The position numbers and the translations under genes were made by a program. This document shows positions 8,057 through 17,144 of a DNA stretch of 51,637 nt, piece after piece (position 1 is the stretch's first letter; each line of letters begins with the position of its first letter). The notes below the pieces were generated by a model. It was not told the origin of the DNA. It ran no database searches and saw only the letters and a list, made by a program, of their open reading frames with translations. Location of the stretch: contig NZ_CANBCC010000023.1 in NCBI RefSeq assembly GCF_947366995.1, forward strand, positions 1-51,637, read 5' to 3'. Source of the DNA: an uncultured Aquabacterium sp. Lineage in GTDB: Bacteria > Pseudomonadota > Gammaproteobacteria > Burkholderiales > Burkholderiaceae_C.

Positions 8057-8794
8057 TCAGAGCGCGAGCTTCACGAACACGAACTCCGGGATGTGCTTGA
8101 TGATCAGCATGATCAAGGCCCAGAAGCCCGGGGTGTAGACCACCGACTTGCCCTTGTCCACGCCGTTCACGATGTCGGCCGCCACCTTCTCGGGTTTGGC
8201 CCACAACGCGCCCTTCTTGAAGGACGCCGTCATCGGCGTGTCGACGAAGCCGGGCTTGATCGTCACCACGTGCACGCCCTGCTTGCTGAGCCGTTGCCGT
8301 AGCCCGGAGGCAAAGGCAGACACCAGGGCCTTGGCGCTGCCATACACGTAATTGCTCTGCCGCCCGCGGTCGCCGGCCACCGACGAGATCACGGCGATGG
8401 CGCCATGCCCCTGGCTGGCCAGTTGCTCACCCGCCAGGCCCATGAGGTGAACCACGGACAGGCCGTTGGTGTGAATCTCGTCCATGGCGTAGGCCGCATC
8501 CGTCTGCGCCCGGGTCTGGTCCGACAGGGTGCCGTGCGCGATCAGCACGGTGTCGAGCCCGCCCATCGCTTCGGTGGCGGCCTGCAGCAGGCTCACATGC
8601 TGATCCAGTGCGTTGGCGTCGAACATCTGCGTGCCCACATAGGCCGCGCCGCGCGTACGCAGGTCGTCTGCGACAGACTGCAACGGCGCTTCCCGGCGGG
8701 CCGCCAGAAACAGCTTGTCGCCCCGCTGGGCCCAAACGCGCGCCGTCGCCTCTGCAATGGCCGACGTGGCCCCGACGATCAGGATCTTTCTCAT
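8057..8794 (-). CDS. SDR reductase, DprE2-like (decaprenylphosphoryl-2-keto-ribose reductase type)
   Basis: A 245-aa short-chain dehydrogenase: NAD(P)-binding GATSAIAEATA (8-18) and catalytic Y151-x3-K155 in YVYGSAK, with S137/S138. The C-terminal hydrophobic ending (FWALIMLIIKHIPEFVFVKL) is typical of DprE2 proteins and probably anchors the enzyme at the membrane. In mycobacteria DprE2 reduces the 2-keto intermediate made by DprE1 to give polyprenyl-phosphoryl-arabinose. The gene overlaps the DprE1-like gene by four bases, and the pair is followed upstream by HAD-UbiA; this neighbourhood is the main reason for the specific call. Alone it would be just an SDR. Confidence 0.82.
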   Translation of the reverse strand: MRKILIVGATSAIAEATARVWAQRGDKLFLAARREAPLQSVADDLRTRGAAYVGTQMFDANALDQHVSLLQAATEAMGGLDTVLIAHGTLSDQTRAQTDAAYAMDEIHTNGLSVVHLMGLAGEQLASQGHGAIAVISSVAGDRGRQSNYVYGSAKALVSAFASGLRQRLSKQGVHVVTIKPGFVDTPMTASFKKGALWAKPEKVAADIVNGVDKGKSVVYTPGFWALIMLIIKHIPEFVFVKLAL

Positions 8795-10137
8795 GCTTGC
8801 TCCATGACCCTGCGCCAGAAGCCGGAGCTGAAGCGAGGGTCGACATACGGTGTGAATTCGGACCAGCGCGGGTAGCCGGCCTTGAACAGGGCCGCGCCCA
8901 TGCGGCCATCCTTGGCGGGGTAAAGCCGCCCGCCCGCTTCCAGCACGATGCGGTCCAGCGCCTCGAAAAGCTTGTGCAGCCGAGGGCCCTGGTTTGGGAA
9001 ATCAAGCGCCAGCGTGGTGCCGGGCATAGGAAAGGACAGCATGCCGTGCGAGGCGGGCGCGCCAAATTGCTTGAGCACCGCCAGGAACGAGCCCATGCCA
9101 CTGGCCGAGATCGCTTCCAGCAGCGCACGCGTGGCCTGCAGCGCACGCTCGGGCGGGATGGCGCACTGGTACTGGTAGAAGCCCTGCGGGCCGTAGATGC
9201 GGTTCCATTCGAGCAGGGCATCGAGCGGATAGAAGAACGGCCGGTAGTGCTGCATGCCGCTGACCACATCACGCCGCTGCTTGTGGAAGTACAGCGTGTT
9301 GAACGACTTGAGCGACAGGCTGTTGACCAGCGACAGCGGGGGCGTGATCGGCACGGTGCGCGTGTGGGGGTCTCCGCCTTGCGTCAGGCCCCGCGGCACC
9401 CAAGCCATCTCCATCGCCGCGGGGGCATGGTTGCCCCGGTTGAACAGGCCGCGGCCGAGGCGCTTGCCGCCAAACGCGCAGTCGATCCACGACACGGTGT
9501 ACTCGTGGTCGGCCTCCGAGGCGGCGCTCAGTTCGAAGAACTCCTCCAGGCTGCGGAAGCGGATGGATTCGGTCACCATGAAGGGGTTGGCCACGCGGCG
9601 CAACTGCATTTCGGCCCAGGTGATCAGGCCGGTCAGGCCGAGCCCGCCCACCGTGGCGGCAAACCAGTCGGCATGCTCGGTCAGGCTGCACACGTGCCGG
9701 GTGCCATCCGAGCGCAGCAGCTCGAAGCACCGCACATGGTTGCCGAACGAGCCTGCCACATGGTGGTTCTTGCCGTGCACGTCGTTGGCGATGGCGCCGC
9801 CCACCGTCACGAACTGGGTGCCGGGCGTGACGGGCAGAAACCACCCCTGGGGCACAACCAGGCGGAGGATCTCGGACAGCAGCACACCGGCCTCGCAGCG
9901 CAGCACGCCCGTGGCCGGATCGAAGGCGATGAAGCGGTCGAGTTGGCGACCCGGCAGCAGGGCGCCGTCCGGGTTCAGGTTGCTGTCACCGTAGCTGCGG
10001 CCGTTGCCGTAGGGCAGCATGGTCGCGCTGCCATCGGGCAAGGCAGGCAAGGGCGCATGGCGGCTGGCCAGGGGCAGCAGTTCGTGCTGCGGCCGCAGTA
10101 CCCGGCCCCAGGAGGTGTACGACGAGGTGACCGCCAT
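8791..10137 (-). CDS. FAD-binding oxidoreductase, DprE1-like
   Basis: A 448-aa VAO-type flavoenzyme. The FAD-binding part shows YGNGRSYGDSNLN (43-55) and VGGAIANDVHGKNHHVAGSFG in two pieces (GGAIANDVHGK 113-123, NHHVAGSFG 124-132), closely matching mycobacterial DprE1, which oxidises the 2-hydroxyl of polyprenyl-phosphoryl-ribose. The C-terminal catalytic lysine region is kept (RLYPAKDGR, K409), but the position of the mycobacterial Cys387 is Ala377 (TLALDFP instead of xxCVDFP). The gene overlaps the DprE2-like gene (ATGA) and follows the UbiA gene by 6 bases, so the three are a translational unit. Similar trios occur in Azorhizobium noe genes and in Pseudomonas pilin arabinosylation. Confidence 0.86.
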   Translation of the reverse strand: MAVTSSYTSWGRVLRPQHELLPLASRHAPLPALPDGSATMLPYGNGRSYGDSNLNPDGALLPGRQLDRFIAFDPATGVLRCEAGVLLSEILRLVVPQGWFLPVTPGTQFVTVGGAIANDVHGKNHHVAGSFGNHVRCFELLRSDGTRHVCSLTEHADWFAATVGGLGLTGLITWAEMQLRRVANPFMVTESIRFRSLEEFFELSAASEADHEYTVSWIDCAFGGKRLGRGLFNRGNHAPAAMEMAWVPRGLTQGGDPHTRTVPITPPLSLVNSLSLKSFNTLYFHKQRRDVVSGMQHYRPFFYPLDALLEWNRIYGPQGFYQYQCAIPPERALQATRALLEAISASGMGSFLAVLKQFGAPASHGMLSFPMPGTTLALDFPNQGPRLHKLFEALDRIVLEAGGRLYPAKDGRMGAALFKAGYPRWSEFTPYVDPRFSSGFWRRVMEQA

Positions 10138-10143
10138 ACGGTG

Positions 10144-11568
10144 TCAGGTGGCGGCCCACAGCACGATGGCCGCCGCCACACCGGTGGCGAGGCTGGTGCG
10201 GTCCTTCAGCGCGTACACCAGCGGGTCGTCATCCATGTGACCGCGGTAGGTCTCCATCCAGATGCGGCTGATCCAGTACAGCATCACCGGCACCAGCAGC
10301 CACACCAGCTTCGGATGGCTGTAGAGCCTGGCGATGTCGGGCGAGTTCACGTACAGGGCCAGCACCAGAATGCTGAGGTAGCCGCTGGCCGTGCCCAGGC
10401 TCTGCAGCAGGTGGATGTCATTGACCTGGTAGCCCCGACCGGAGGCTTTGTCCTTGCCTTGCACGCGCATGGCGTGCAGCTCGGCAAAGCGTTTGACGAT
10501 GGCCAGGCTCAGGAAGATGAAGATCGCGAACATCAGCAGCCAGAACGACAGCGGGATGTCCGTGGCCGCCGCGCCCGCCACGATGCGCACGGTGTACAGC
10601 CCGGCCAGAGTCAGCACGTCGATCATCACCAGGCGTTTCAGCAGGAAAGAATAGGCCAGCGTGACGACGTAGTAGGCCAGCAGCACGCCCAGGAACTTCG
10701 CGGGCAGCAGCAGCGCCAGGCCAAAGGCCAGCAGCAGCAGCAGCGGTGCGGCCACCAGTCCGAACAGCAGGCTCAAGGTGCCGGCCGCAAACGGCCGACG
10801 GCACTTGCTGTGGTGCGCGCGATCCGCCTCCAGATCCAGCATGTCGTTGAGCAGGTACACCGACGAGGCACACAAGCTGAAGGCGACGAACGCCGTCAGG
10901 CCGTCGAGCATCCGGGCTGCATCGCCCAGCACGTGGGCGGCTGCCAGCGGCACGAAGATCAGTGCGTTCTTGGCCCACTGGTGAACGCGCAGTGCTTTCG
11001 TCACCACCTTGAAGGTGGTGGGCTGCGGGGCAAAGGTGGCTGCCACCTGGGTGACCGCGCGGGCACGTGCTTCCAGCGCCTTGCCGCCGTGCACCACCAC
11101 CGCCGCGTGGGCATGTGGCCACACCTTCAGGTCGACGGCCTCGTTGCCACAGTAGTCAAAGCGCTTTTCGCCAAAGCGCTTGACCAGTTCGGCGGCCTTG
11201 TTGCTTCCCGACAGGTTGGTCTGGCCGTCACTGGACAGCACGCCATCGAACAGGCCCAAGTGCTGGGCCACGGCGTGGGCCAGGCGGCTGTCCGAGGCGG
11301 TCACGAGCCAGATCGGCCGGCCGAGTTGCTTCTGCGTTCGCAGCCAGTCGACAAAGGGCGCTGCATAAGGCAGGGCCGCGCCGTTGAGCGTGACGCGGCT
11401 GGCGATCTCGCGCTTGAGTCGGGCCTTGCCGCCCAGCAGCCAGAACGGCACGAGCAGCAGGTACAGCGGGTTGCGCTTGACAAGCAGGAGGAAGGATTCG
11501 AGCAGCAGGTCGCTGTGAATGAGCGTGCCGTCGAGGTCAACGCAAAGCGGAACGTCTCTCTGATTCAT
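10144..11568 (-). CDS. HAD phosphatase - UbiA prenyltransferase fusion (polyprenyl-phosphate phosphoribosyltransferase type)
   Basis: A 474-aa two-domain membrane protein. Residues 1-180 are HAD-like with the nucleophile motif DLDGT (11-15) and the later GNEAVDLKVW; residues about 190-474 are a UbiA-type prenyltransferase with NDMLDLEAD (241-249) and about eight membrane segments. In mycobacteria the UbiA protein Rv3806c transfers ribose 5-phosphate from PRPP to decaprenyl phosphate; here the fused HAD domain could remove the 5-phosphate, giving the substrate for DprE1. The start at 11568 overlaps the previous stop (ATGA); an upstream in-frame extension to 11646 lies inside the neighbour and is rejected. 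Same fusion layout as NoeC-like proteins. Confidence 0.88.
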   Translation of the reverse strand: MNQRDVPLCVDLDGTLIHSDLLLESFLLLVKRNPLYLLLVPFWLLGGKARLKREIASRVTLNGAALPYAAPFVDWLRTQKQLGRPIWLVTASDSRLAHAVAQHLGLFDGVLSSDGQTNLSGSNKAAELVKRFGEKRFDYCGNEAVDLKVWPHAHAAVVVHGGKALEARARAVTQVAATFAPQPTTFKVVTKALRVHQWAKNALIFVPLAAAHVLGDAARMLDGLTAFVAFSLCASSVYLLNDMLDLEADRAHHSKCRRPFAAGTLSLLFGLVAAPLLLLLAFGLALLLPAKFLGVLLAYYVVTLAYSFLLKRLVMIDVLTLAGLYTVRIVAGAAATDIPLSFWLLMFAIFIFLSLAIVKRFAELHAMRVQGKDKASGRGYQVNDIHLLQSLGTASGYLSILVLALYVNSPDIARLYSHPKLVWLLVPVMLYWISRIWMETYRGHMDDDPLVYALKDRTSLATGVAAAIVLWAAT

Positions 11569-12536
11569 GTCAGTTTTGTATGGCGAAGAACCCAGACGCA
11601 GTACCAGCCGATCACCACGGCGAGCCACAGGGTCAGGAGTCGGCACACCAGGGTCAGCAGGATGGCCTGGGGCATGGTGAAGCCGTGCGCATACAGCAGC
11701 CCGGCCATCACGAACTCGGTGCTGCCCAGCCCGCCGGGCAGGAAGGACAGGGCGCCGACGATGATGGCCACCGCGTAGATGCCCATGGCGGACGCCATGG
11801 CGAGGGGCTCGGGCGACAGCACGTCGGCCACCAGCTTCAGGCCAATGGCTTCCAGCGCCCAGGCCGCGAGACCCAGGGCCATGCCGCCCAGCAGGATGCC
11901 GGGAGACAGCAGCGCGCGGGCGCGCACCAGTGTGTGCACGATCGCCTGGGCGGGGCGCAACAGGCGGTGTGCGGCGCGTTGGTCAAGGTGGGCCGCCACG
12001 CGGGGCCAGGGCAGCAGCATCAGCATGGCCAGCAGGCCGCCGACCAGCGCGAGTGCCACCCACAGAAAACGCTGGTAGGCCTGCAGTTCTGTCAGCGCCG
12101 CGGCCGTCAGCAGCATCATGGCTAGCAGGTCCAGCAGGCGTTCGACGAAGAAGGCCGCACCGGACGCCGGCAGGCCGATGCCATGCGGCTGGTAGTAGCG
12201 GGCGCGCACCATCTCGCCGATCTTGCCGGGCGACAGGGTGAAGGCGAACCCGGCCATGTAGGTCAGGGCCACGAAGCGCCAGGGCAGGCTGTGGCCCAGT
12301 CGGGTCATGTAGAGGCGCCAGCGCCACACGCGCAGCGCGTAGTTCACCAGCGACAGCCCGCCCGCGAGCAGCACCGCACCCCAGCCGGCCTGCAGCTGGC
12401 TCGGGTCGACCTGGGCGATGTCCTTGCGGAAGGCGGTGACACACCACACGGCAAACACGGCGAACAGCCCGTAGACGGCCAGCTTGCGCATCAGGTGGGT
12501 GTGGGAGGGCGCGGAGGGGGCCGCATTGGAGTTCAT
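11565..12536 (-). CDS. UPF0104/LPG-synthase-like integral membrane protein
   Basis: A 323-aa protein with about eight hydrophobic segments and the family pattern SPGKIGEMVRARY and FLPGGLGSTE, found in the membrane domain of lysylphosphatidylglycerol synthases and UPF0104 proteins, proposed flippases or lipid-sugar handling proteins. It has no cytoplasmic aminoacyl domain. It overlaps the HAD-UbiA gene by four bases, so it is made with the lipid-linked sugar module; a role in flipping or transferring the polyprenyl-phosphoryl pentose is inference. A GTGAC dyad lies about 25 bases upstream of its ATG (12560-12575), so this may be the start of a sub-operon (70-base gap to rfbC). Confidence 0.8.
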   Translation of the reverse strand: MNSNAAPSAPSHTHLMRKLAVYGLFAVFAVWCVTAFRKDIAQVDPSQLQAGWGAVLLAGGLSLVNYALRVWRWRLYMTRLGHSLPWRFVALTYMAGFAFTLSPGKIGEMVRARYYQPHGIGLPASGAAFFVERLLDLLAMMLLTAAALTELQAYQRFLWVALALVGGLLAMLMLLPWPRVAAHLDQRAAHRLLRPAQAIVHTLVRARALLSPGILLGGMALGLAAWALEAIGLKLVADVLSPEPLAMASAMGIYAVAIIVGALSFLPGGLGSTEFVMAGLLYAHGFTMPQAILLTLVCRLLTLWLAVVIGWYCVWVLRHTKLT

Positions 12537-12559
12537 TCAGGGATTATGCGGGGGTGTCT

Positions 12560-12575
12560 GTGACACGGCGGTCAC
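12560..12575. promoter_or_regulatory. GTGAC-N6-GTCAC dyad
   Basis: GTGAC (12560-12564) and GTCAC (12571-12575) form a perfect inverted repeat in the 70-base gap between rfbC and the UPF0104 gene, 24 bases before the latter's ATG. It is a plausible operator for a dimeric regulator; its identity is unknown. Related TGTGA/TCACA elements lie at 18832-18844 and 38247-38267. Confidence 0.35.
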
Positions 12576-12606
12576 GTTCCCCACGCTTTGGGGGCCCCGT
12601 GGCGTA

Positions 12607-13170
12607 TCAGAACGTGTCGGCCTGGCTCAGCAACGGGGCCTCTGCATCCTTCGGAGCCAGCACCGGCATGAGGCCGCCCAGTGGCCACGCCACCCCGATG
12701 TCGGGGTCATCCCAGCGGATGCTGCGCTCGTGTTCCCTGGAGTAGGTGTCCGTCGTCTTGTAGAGGAAGTGGGTGTTGTCCTCGAGCGCAACAAAGCCGT
12801 GGGCGAAGCCCGCGGGGATCCACAGCTGGCGTTGGTTGTCGGCGGTGAGCTCCACGCCCACCCACTGGCCGAACGTGGGCGAGTCCTTGCGGATGTCGAC
12901 TGCCACGTCGAACGCGGCGCCTTGCACCACGCGCACCAGCTTGCCCTGCGCACGGGGCGCCAGCTGGTAGTGCAGGCCGCGCAGCACGCCGCGCCGGCTG
13001 CAGGAGTGGTTGTCCTGCACGAAACGGCGTGGGACGGGCAGGCCGAGCTTGCCGAGTTCGTCTTCGAAACGACCTTCGTTGAAGCTTTCCATGAACCACC
13101 CGCGGTCGTCGCCGTACACGGCGGGCTCGATGATGACGACGTCAGGCAGGGCGGTGCGGATGAGTTTCAT
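12607..13170 (-). CDS. rfbC: dTDP-4-dehydrorhamnose 3,5-epimerase
   Basis: Third enzyme of dTDP-L-rhamnose synthesis: it epimerises C3 and C5 of dTDP-4-keto-6-deoxyglucose. The 187-aa cupin protein has the usual length and motifs: the RmlC signature with NHSCSRRGVLRGLHYQ (active-site His), DIRKDSPTFGQWVG, PAGFAHGFVAL and the Tyr in FLYKTTDTYS. It is the last of the rfbBDAC block, starting 13 bases after rfbA. All four enzymes of the pathway are contiguous here, so rhamnose is a likely building block of the polymer. Confidence 0.96.
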   Translation of the reverse strand: MKLIRTALPDVVIIEPAVYGDDRGWFMESFNEGRFEDELGKLGLPVPRRFVQDNHSCSRRGVLRGLHYQLAPRAQGKLVRVVQGAAFDVAVDIRKDSPTFGQWVGVELTADNQRQLWIPAGFAHGFVALEDNTHFLYKTTDTYSREHERSIRWDDPDIGVAWPLGGLMPVLAPKDAEAPLLSQADTF

Positions 13171-13183
13171 GGGGTGGGAAGAG

Positions 13184-14071
13184 TCAATAGACCTTGTCGT
13201 TGATGACCTTGAGCAGGTACTGCCCGTAGCCGTTCTTCAGCATCGGCTGGGCCATGCGCTCGAGGTCGGCCGCCGAGATCCAGCCCGAACGGTAAGCAAT
13301 TTCTTCCAGGCAGGCCACTTTGAGGCCCTGGCGCTTTTCCAGGGTGGCGATGAACTGCCCGGCTTCCATCAGGCTGTCGTGCGTGCCGGTGTCGAGCCAG
13401 GCATAGCCGCGGCCCATGATCTCGACGTTGAGCTGGCCCTGCGCCAGGTAGCGGGCGTTCACGTCGGTGATCTCGAGTTCGCCGCGAGGGCTGGGCTGGA
13501 TGGATGCGGCGATGTCGCACACCTGCTCGTCGTAGAAATACATGCCCGTCACGGCGTAGTTGCTCTTCGGCGCCTTCGGCTTTTCCTCGATGCTCAGGGC
13601 CCGCTTGGCCTGATCGAATTCGACCACGCCGTAGCGCTCCGGGTCGTTCACGTGGTACGCAAAGACACTCGCCCCTTCCGTGCGCTCATTGGCGCTCAGC
13701 AGCTGGCGCTGAAGGTCATGGCCGTAGTAGATGTTGTCGCCCAGCACCAGGGCACTGGGGGCACCGCCCACGAAGTTGCGGCCGAGAATGAAGGCCTGGG
13801 CCAGACCGTCGGGGCTGGGCTGCACGCAGTATTGCAGATTCAAGCCCCACTGGCTGCCGTCGCCCAGCAGGGCCTGGAAGCGCGGGGTGTCTTGCGGGGT
13901 GCTGATGACCAGGATGTCGCGGATGCCTGCCAGCATCAGGGTGCTGAGCGGGTAATAGATCATCGGCTTGTCGTACACCGGCAGCAGCTGCTTGCTGATG
14001 GCCAGCGTGGCCGGGTGCAGGCGCGTGCCCGAGCCGCCGGCCAGGATGAGGCCCTTGCGGGTCTTGCTCAT
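13184..14071 (-). CDS. rfbA: Glucose-1-phosphate thymidylyltransferase
   Basis: First enzyme of dTDP-rhamnose synthesis: dTTP + glucose 1-phosphate to dTDP-glucose. The 295-aa product has the signature [20 protein letters not shown] (residues 11-30), then [18 protein letters not shown] and [11 protein letters not shown], and a typical RfbA C-terminus ([10 protein letters not shown]). Length matches the family. It lies 5 bases after rfbD and 13 before rfbC on the same strand. The product feeds RfbB. Confidence 0.96.
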   Translation of the reverse strand: MSKTRKGLILAGGSGTRLHPATLAISKQLLPVYDKPMIYYPLSTLMLAGIRDILVISTPQDTPRFQALLGDGSQWGLNLQYCVQPSPDGLAQAFILGRNFVGGAPSALVLGDNIYYGHDLQRQLLSANERTEGASVFAYHVNDPERYGVVEFDQAKRALSIEEKPKAPKSNYAVTGMYFYDEQVCDIAASIQPSPRGELEITDVNARYLAQGQLNVEIMGRGYAWLDTGTHDSLMEAGQFIATLEKRQGLKVACLEEIAYRSGWISAADLERMAQPMLKNGYGQYLLKVINDKVY

Positions 14072-14076
14072 GGTGA

Positions 14077-14994
14077 TTACCTCCCCAGGATTTCAGTGAG
14101 CATGCGCTCGACACCTTGTTGCCAGGGCGGCAGGTTCACGCTGAAGGCCTCGCGGACCTTGCGGGTGTCGAGCCGCGAGTTCAGCGGGCGCTGCGCGGGC
14201 GTGGGGTAGCCACTGGTGGGCAGCGGCGAGATCGCCTCGGGCGCCACCTGGATCGGCTGGCCGCGCTCGCGGGCCCATTCGATGACGAAGCGCGCGTAGT
14301 CGTACCAGCTGGTTTCGCCGGCGGCCACGAGGTGATACAGGCCGAGCAGGTCGTCACGGCCCGCCACCACGGTGCGAATGGCATGCGCGGTGACGTCCGC
14401 CAGCAGGTCGGCCCCGGTGGGCGCGCCGATCTGGTCATCGATTACCTTGAGCTGATCGCGCTCGGCGGCCAGGCGCAGCATGGTCTTGGCAAAGTTGCCG
14501 CCGCGTGCTGCGTAGACCCAGCTGGTGCGGAAGATGAGGTGGCGGCAGCCGCTGGCCTGGATGGCCTGTTCGCCTTCGAGCTTGGTGCGGCCGTAGACGC
14601 TCAGGGGCGCTGTGGCGGCGGCTTCGTCGCGCGCCGCCGTGCCGCTGCCGTCGAAGACGTAGTCGGTGCTGTAGTGCACGAGGAGCGCACCGAGGTCGGC
14701 TGCCGCCCGGGCCACGAGCCCCGGCGTCGTGGCGTTGATGGCCCGTGCCAGATCCGGCTCGCTCTCGGCCTTGTCGACCGCGGTGTGCGCCGCTGCGTTC
14801 ACGATCACGTCGGGTCGCACGGCGCGCACCAGGGCAGCCACTTGCTCGGGCTGACTGAAATCAGCACGCAGATCGGGGGCCGCGGCGGGTCCGGGTGTGT
14901 CGAAATCGAGGGCGGTGACCTGACCGAGCGGCGCCAGCGCGCGCTGCAACTCCCAGCCGACCTGGCCGCCCTTGCCGAGCAGAAGAATGTGCAT
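14077..14994 (-). CDS. rfbD: dTDP-4-dehydrorhamnose reductase
   Basis: Last step of dTDP-L-rhamnose synthesis (NADPH-dependent reduction). Start set at the ATG at 14994, giving 305 aa beginning [13 protein letters not shown] with the Rossmann GxxGxxG; the frame runs upstream to 15078, but that would overlap rfbB and precede the nucleotide-binding motif by 28 residues. Other marks: [21 protein letters not shown], and YGRTK with catalytic Tyr and Lys. It sits between rfbB (gap 11) and rfbA (gap 5). Confidence 0.95.
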   Translation of the reverse strand: MHILLLGKGGQVGWELQRALAPLGQVTALDFDTPGPAAAPDLRADFSQPEQVAALVRAVRPDVIVNAAAHTAVDKAESEPDLARAINATTPGLVARAAADLGALLVHYSTDYVFDGSGTAARDEAAATAPLSVYGRTKLEGEQAIQASGCRHLIFRTSWVYAARGGNFAKTMLRLAAERDQLKVIDDQIGAPTGADLLADVTAHAIRTVVAGRDDLLGLYHLVAAGETSWYDYARFVIEWARERGQPIQVAPEAISPLPTSGYPTPAQRPLNSRLDTRKVREAFSVNLPPWQQGVERMLTEILGR

Positions 14995-15005
14995 GGCGAC
15001 CTCGT

Positions 15006-16091
15006 TCAGACGGCGCGGCCGCTGTAGTTCTTCGCGATCCAGTCCCGGTAGGCGCCCGAGCGCACGGTGTCGATCCACTCCGTGTTCTCAAGGTACCAGC
15101 GCACCGTCTTGTCGATGCCCGATTCGAAGGTTTCGGCCGGCTGCCAGCCGATCTCGCGCTGGATCTTGGTGGGGTCGATCGCGTAGCGGCGGTCGTGGCC
15201 CGGGCGGTCGGTCACGTAGGTGATCAGGCTTTCGTACTTCGTGCCGTCCGCACGCGGGCGCAGCACATCGAGCTTGCGGCAGATGGTGGTCACCACGTCG
15301 ATGTTGCGGATCTCGTTGATGCCGCCCACGTTGTAGGTCTCGCCGCAGGTGCCTTTTTCGATGACCTGGCAGATGGCCTCGCAGTGGTCGCGCACGAACA
15401 GCCAGTCGCGTATGTTCAGGCCGTCGCCGTACACGGGCAGCGGCTTGCCATCCAGCGCGTTGAGGATCATCAGCGGGATGAGCTTTTCGGGGAAGTGGTA
15501 GGGCCCGTAGTTGTTGCTGCAGTTGGTGGTCAGCGTCGGGAAGCCGTAGGTGTGGTGGTATGCCCGCACCAGGTGGTCGCTGCCCGCCTTGCTGGCCGAG
15601 TACGGGCTGTTGGGTGCGTAGGGCGTCGTTTCGCTGAAGGCGGCGTCGGTGTCAGAGAGCGAGCCGTAGACCTCGTCGGTGCTCACGTGCAGGAAGCGGA
15701 AGGCGGACTTGGCCTCGCCGTCCAGTCCGCCCCAGTAAGCGCGGGCTTCCTCGAGCAGGCTGAAGGTGCCCACCATGTTGGTGTGCACGAACTCGCCGGG
15801 GCCGTGGATGGAGCGATCGACATGGCTCTCGGCTGCAAAGTGCACGATCAGCCTGGGGCGGTGCGTGGCCAGTGCCTGCCGGACCGCATCGCGGTCGGCA
15901 ATGTCGGAGTGCACCAGGGTTGCCTGGCCCGATCGCAGGTAGGTGGCGATGGTGGCCGGATTGCCCGCGTAGGTCAGCTTGTCGAACACGACCACGGGCT
16001 CGGCCGGCAGGCCCTGTGCCGCCGCGCGTTCAAACCAGTGGTGCACGAAGTTGCCGCCGATGAAGCCGGCGCCGCCAGTGATCAGGATCAT
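15006..16091 (-). CDS. rfbB: dTDP-glucose 4,6-dehydratase
   Basis: Converts dTDP-glucose to dTDP-4-keto-6-deoxyglucose with bound NAD. The 361-aa product from the ATG at 16091 begins [15 protein letters not shown] (GxxGxxG), and shows [22 protein letters not shown] (catalytic Thr-Asp-Glu), YSASKAGSD (Tyr-x3-Lys) and [17 protein letters not shown]. An upstream start at 16109 would add six residues with no better support. First of the rhamnose block, 18 bases after the GT2 gene. Confidence 0.96.
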   Translation of the reverse strand: MILITGGAGFIGGNFVHHWFERAAAQGLPAEPVVVFDKLTYAGNPATIATYLRSGQATLVHSDIADRDAVRQALATHRPRLIVHFAAESHVDRSIHGPGEFVHTNMVGTFSLLEEARAYWGGLDGEAKSAFRFLHVSTDEVYGSLSDTDAAFSETTPYAPNSPYSASKAGSDHLVRAYHHTYGFPTLTTNCSNNYGPYHFPEKLIPLMILNALDGKPLPVYGDGLNIRDWLFVRDHCEAICQVIEKGTCGETYNVGGINEIRNIDVVTTICRKLDVLRPRADGTKYESLITYVTDRPGHDRRYAIDPTKIQREIGWQPAETFESGIDKTVRWYLENTEWIDTVRSGAYRDWIAKNYSGRAV

Positions 16092-16109
16092 GGCGGCCGA
16101 GTATGCCAC

Positions 16110-17144
16110 TCAGTTCACGGCAGACCGCCTGCTGGACGGGTTGCAGACGTGCCGCGCCAGAGGCATCCCCAGTCGCCTGGGCAGCAGCCAGACCAGCACG
16201 CCCCACGCCGCCAGCCCCAGCTTCATGGGCAGCGCGCAATGACGCAGTCGGATGGAGTGCAACATGGGCGGCAACTGCGCAAGCCCGGCTCGCAAGCCCG
16301 CCCCGTAGTTCGGGGCCGAGAACACCGCATTGGCGAAATCCTGCTTCTGCAGCGAAAAGTCGGGAAAGACGTCGTGTGCGAGGCGTTCCCCGGGCAGCGC
16401 TGCAGTCAGCCATGCTGCGAGCCGCTGGTAGCGCATCTGCAGGATCCGCGTCTGAGGGGCTGTGGCGCGGGCGTTGCCAAAGCAGAGACTGGTTTCATCG
16501 CCCGCCTTGTGCACGCGGTACTGGGCGAGCGCGGTTGGCAGTGCCTTCACGCGCCCGAGCAGGGCCGTGCCGTAGCCCGCGAAGAAGTCGGCGCCGTGTC
16601 GCTCCTCCTGGCTCACGGGCAGCGGCATGATGCGGCGCAGCGCCGCGACGCGGTAGGCGTTGCCACTGCCGGGCGATGCCAGAAAGAGGCGACCGCTTCG
16701 CACTTCATCGGCCAGATCGCCGTCGGCCAGCAGGGTCGGAATCACGGCACCTGTGGCGGTGCCCGAGGCGTCAATCAACCCGAGCCGATACTGAAGCCGG
16801 GCCACCGCCGGGTCTGCCATGGCTTGGGACACCACCTGGATGGCCTCGGGGCACAGGCGGTCGTCGGAATCCAGGAATACCACAACGTCGCCTGAGGCGG
16901 CAGCAAAGCCGGTGTTGTAGGCCGAGATCTGCCCGCCATTCGGTTGCGTGATCAGCCGGATGCGGTCCGCGAAGCGGGAGGCGACCGCGACCGATTCATC
17001 GGTCGAGCCATCGTCGACCACAATGACCTCGTGCGCAGCCAGCGTCTGGTTCAGTGCGGACTGGATGGCGTCGGCTATGAAATGGCCGTAGTTGTGATTG
17101 CACACGACCACGGAAACGCGGGGCAAGGACATGGAAGGGCTCAT
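16110..17144 (-). CDS. Glycosyltransferase family 2
   Basis: A 344-aa GT-A enzyme. Begins with the GT2 pattern VSVVVCNHNYG and VIVVDDGSTDES, and carries the metal-binding DxD-like FLDSDDRLCPEA near residues 90-101. A C-terminal hydrophobic segment (about 305-325, LGLAAWGVLVWLL) may tether it to the membrane. Its start overlaps the stop of epsI (ATGA), placing it with exosortase and EpsI. Sugar specificity unknown. Confidence 0.9.
   Translation of the reverse strand: MSPSMSLPRVSVVVCNHNYGHFIADAIQSALNQTLAAHEVIVVDDGSTDESVAVASRFADRIRLITQPNGGQISAYNTGFAAASGDVVVFLDSDDRLCPEAIQVVSQAMADPAVARLQYRLGLIDASGTATGAVIPTLLADGDLADEVRSGRLFLASPGSGNAYRVAALRRIMPLPVSQEERHGADFFAGYGTALLGRVKALPTALAQYRVHKAGDETSLCFGNARATAPQTRILQMRYQRLAAWLTAALPGERLAHDVFPDFSLQKQDFANAVFSAPNYGAGLRAGLAQLPPMLHSIRLRHCALPMKLGLAAWGVLVWLLPRRLGMPLARHVCNPSSRRSAVN

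Noticed and set aside
8608-11778. A 1056-aa plus-strand open frame antisense to the DprE1/UbiA genes
   Set aside because: Shadow of high-G+C coding on the opposite strand; low-complexity His/Gln/Arg-rich translation without any domain, while the minus-strand genes have clear motifs and ATGA overlaps.
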